The notes below the pieces were generated by a model. The model saw only the letters and a program-made list of their open reading frames with translations, did no database searches and was not told where the DNA came from. A DNA stretch of 8,694 bases, taken from NCBI GenBank assembly GCA_902468695.1, contig CABQZS010000058.1, positions 1 to 8,694 of the forward strand, read 5' to 3'. Each line of letters opens with the position of its first letter. Within the stretch, counting starts at the first letter, position 1. The translations under genes were made by a program, and so were the position numbers. The stretch comes from an uncultured Collinsella sp. (lineage in GTDB: Bacteria; Actinomycetota; Coriobacteriia; Coriobacteriales; Coriobacteriaceae). Shown piece after piece: positions 7,803-8,694 of the stretch.

Positions 7803-7869
7803 AGTTGCGGTGATATAGGGACTGTTTTGAGGCTCCAAAGCGCCAAACAGTCCCTATATCACCGTAACT
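7803..7869. repeat. 25-bp hairpin downstream of the XRE gene (element D)
   Basis: Arms 7803-7827 and 7845-7869 pair over 25 bases with one non-identical position, which would be a G-U pair in RNA, around a 17-base loop. The outer end AGTTGCGGTG equals that of the hairpin at 6590-6659, but the inner part (ATATAGGGACTGTTT) differs and is still fully self-complementary. There is no T-run on either side. It may nevertheless stall or end XRE transcription, as it starts 40 bases after the stop codon. Confidence 0.85.
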
Positions 7870-7928
7870 AACAAACAATTGGGTCAGTTCCGGCACGGAG
7901 ATAAGCATTGAGCTGACCGCGCGCCAAG

Positions 7929-8077
7929 AAAAGGGCCTATTTACTACGTTTAGCCCGAAGGGGCCGACCATACCCGCCTTTTTCGAAAACTGGCAAGCTT
8001 TCTACCTGCGGTTTTATTTTTACAATCTTTGTCATGGTCGAGGGTGTGGTAGCAAACGTAGTAGATAGGTCCATTTT
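7929..8077. repeat. Long imperfect palindrome (intergenic element E)
   Basis: CCTATTTACTACGTTT (7936-7951) and AAACGTAGTAGATAGG (8054-8069) pair at 15 of 16 positions. CGACCAT (7965-7971) pairs with ATGGTCG (8034-8040), each exactly 13 bases inside the outer arms, and AAAA/TTTT extends the ends. The symmetric spacing shows one folded unit of about 149 bases, not chance matches. The T-rich interior includes CCTGCGGTTTT, also found twice in the centre of element A (112-283). No gene is visible inside. Confidence 0.75.
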
Positions 8078-8199
8078 GTGGCAACGGATCATTCAAGCTC
8101 AATCTCGAAGGCTGAAGAGAGCCTCTCATCCACGCCTGCGAGCGAAAACCAAATAGAATGAAAGGCAAATGGAAAGCCCGTTTGACGAGCGGAGGACAT

Positions 8200-8520
8200 A
8201 TGCGCGACGTAGCCGAAAGCGACTGGAAGCTGTTTAAGAAAATGCTTCCTCAATGGCAAGAACGTTATATGGAAAAGCTCATCGGCCGGTACGTTGAGAT
8301 GCTGAACGGCGACAGCGAAGCGTCCAGTAGATTTTGGGCGCTAGAAGAGCGTATCAATAGGGATAAGCTGTCCTCAGGAGTGCTGGTGAACGACCTTCGC
8401 CGCAGTACAATGCACCGTGAGATAGCCAATTTGCTTATCGACAGCGTGATTACCCTCGACGATCTTGACGGTTTTACCGAAGACATTAAAAGCTATGCGC
8501 AACACTGGACTGGCCAGTAA
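8200..8520 (+). CDS. Small conserved hypothetical protein
   Basis: A soluble, mostly helical, charged 106-residue protein: MRDVAESDWKLFKKMLPQWQ at the start, ERYMEKLIGRYVEMLN (21-36), SSRFWALEERINRDKLSSGV (42-61), then LLIDSVITLDDLDGFTEDI (78-96). The pattern (a Trp near the start, FW-x-LE-x-RI, DK-x-x-x-GV, a VIT-x-DDL-x-x-F ending) resembles a family of ~100-residue proteins in gut Firmicutes and Coriobacteriia, often mislabelled as multidrug transporters. There are no membrane helices, so that label would be wrong. The start at 8200 is preferred over the in-frame ATG at 8158 because GGAGG (8191-8195) lies four bases before it and the extra 14 residues look unconserved. The biochemical role is unknown. 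No terminator follows. Confidence 0.8.
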   Translation: MRDVAESDWKLFKKMLPQWQERYMEKLIGRYVEMLNGDSEASSRFWALEERINRDKLSSGVLVNDLRRSTMHREIANLLIDSVITLDDLDGFTEDIKSYAQHWTGQ

Positions 8521-8579
8521 GAGCACTGAACGACAGACATTCCCAGCAAAGCGGGGCAAACGCCGGGCCACCTAAGGCT

Positions 8580-8694
8580 GACCCGGACGCGCTGCCGGAA
8601 AGCGAGAAGAATATCCTTACCCTTGCGGGGGCGCGTCTGCTTTTTGCCACCGCCGAGCCGCATATTTATGAAGCGGTTACGGCGGTTTTCTCAT
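8580..8694 (+). other. Coding-like stretch running off the window edge, no start codon seen
   Basis: From 8580 this frame reads DPDALPESEKNILTLAG, then ARLLFATAEPHIYEAVTAVFS, with codon usage like the real genes nearby. The frame is open back to a TAA near 8487, inside the preceding gene. Between that stop and the window end no in-frame ATG, GTG or TTG is found. It could be the internal part of a broken gene, a gene with an unusual start, or chance. The sequence to the right is needed to decide. Confidence 0.3.

Noticed and set aside
7882..7918. GGTCAGTTC / GAGCTGACC inverted repeat considered as another palindromic element
   Set aside because: Short arms (8 of 9 matching) with a 19-base loop and no related copy in the window; could be chance.

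Overview
The window looks like chromosomal DNA from a moderately GC-rich gut actinobacterium of the class Coriobacteriia, probably Collinsella or a close relative. This rests on codon usage (many GCC/GGC/CTG codons together with TTT/CTT), on the FtsX-type ABC transporter pair, on the XRE regulator with a membrane tail, and on long intergenic spaces filled with palindromic repeats. It is an inference; no ribosomal or phylogenetic marker gene is present.

Left part (1-2470): a GC-rich direct repeat and a 172-bp imperfect palindrome (112-283) precede an O6-methylguanine-DNA methyltransferase (449-1027, +). Next comes gene debris on the minus strand: the last ~70 codons of a ClC-type chloride channel joined at about position 1315 to the 5' part of an Abi_2-family abortive-infection gene that also carries an in-frame TAG. 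Upstream of that on the minus strand lies an intact GyrI-like small-molecule-binding protein (1826-2464, -). Its promoter region holds a perfect 14-bp palindrome, CGAACAGCTGTTCG, matching the LexA/SOS box of Gram-positive bacteria.

Middle part (2500-6310): a compact two-gene ABC system, with an ATPase (2734-3435) overlapping or abutting an FtsX/MacB-type permease of about 925 residues (3429-6206). It is followed by a strong intrinsic terminator (6265-6308).

Right part (6310-8694): one large imperfect inverted repeat (about 6325-6544), then a membrane-attached XRE regulator gene (6842-7762) bracketed by two related perfect or near-perfect hairpins (6590-6659 and 7803-7869). A further long imperfect palindrome (7929-8077), a small conserved hypothetical protein (8200-8520), and a coding-like stretch with no visible start at the window edge complete it.

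Functional reading: the methyltransferase and the possibly SOS-controlled GyrI-like protein both fit defence against DNA-alkylating chemicals, one repairing the base and the other possibly hydrolysing or binding the toxin. The ABC pair is divergent from the GyrI-like gene but has its own promoter-like sequence. The densest unexplained signal is the set of five palindromic elements of at least three families confined to the intergenic spaces.
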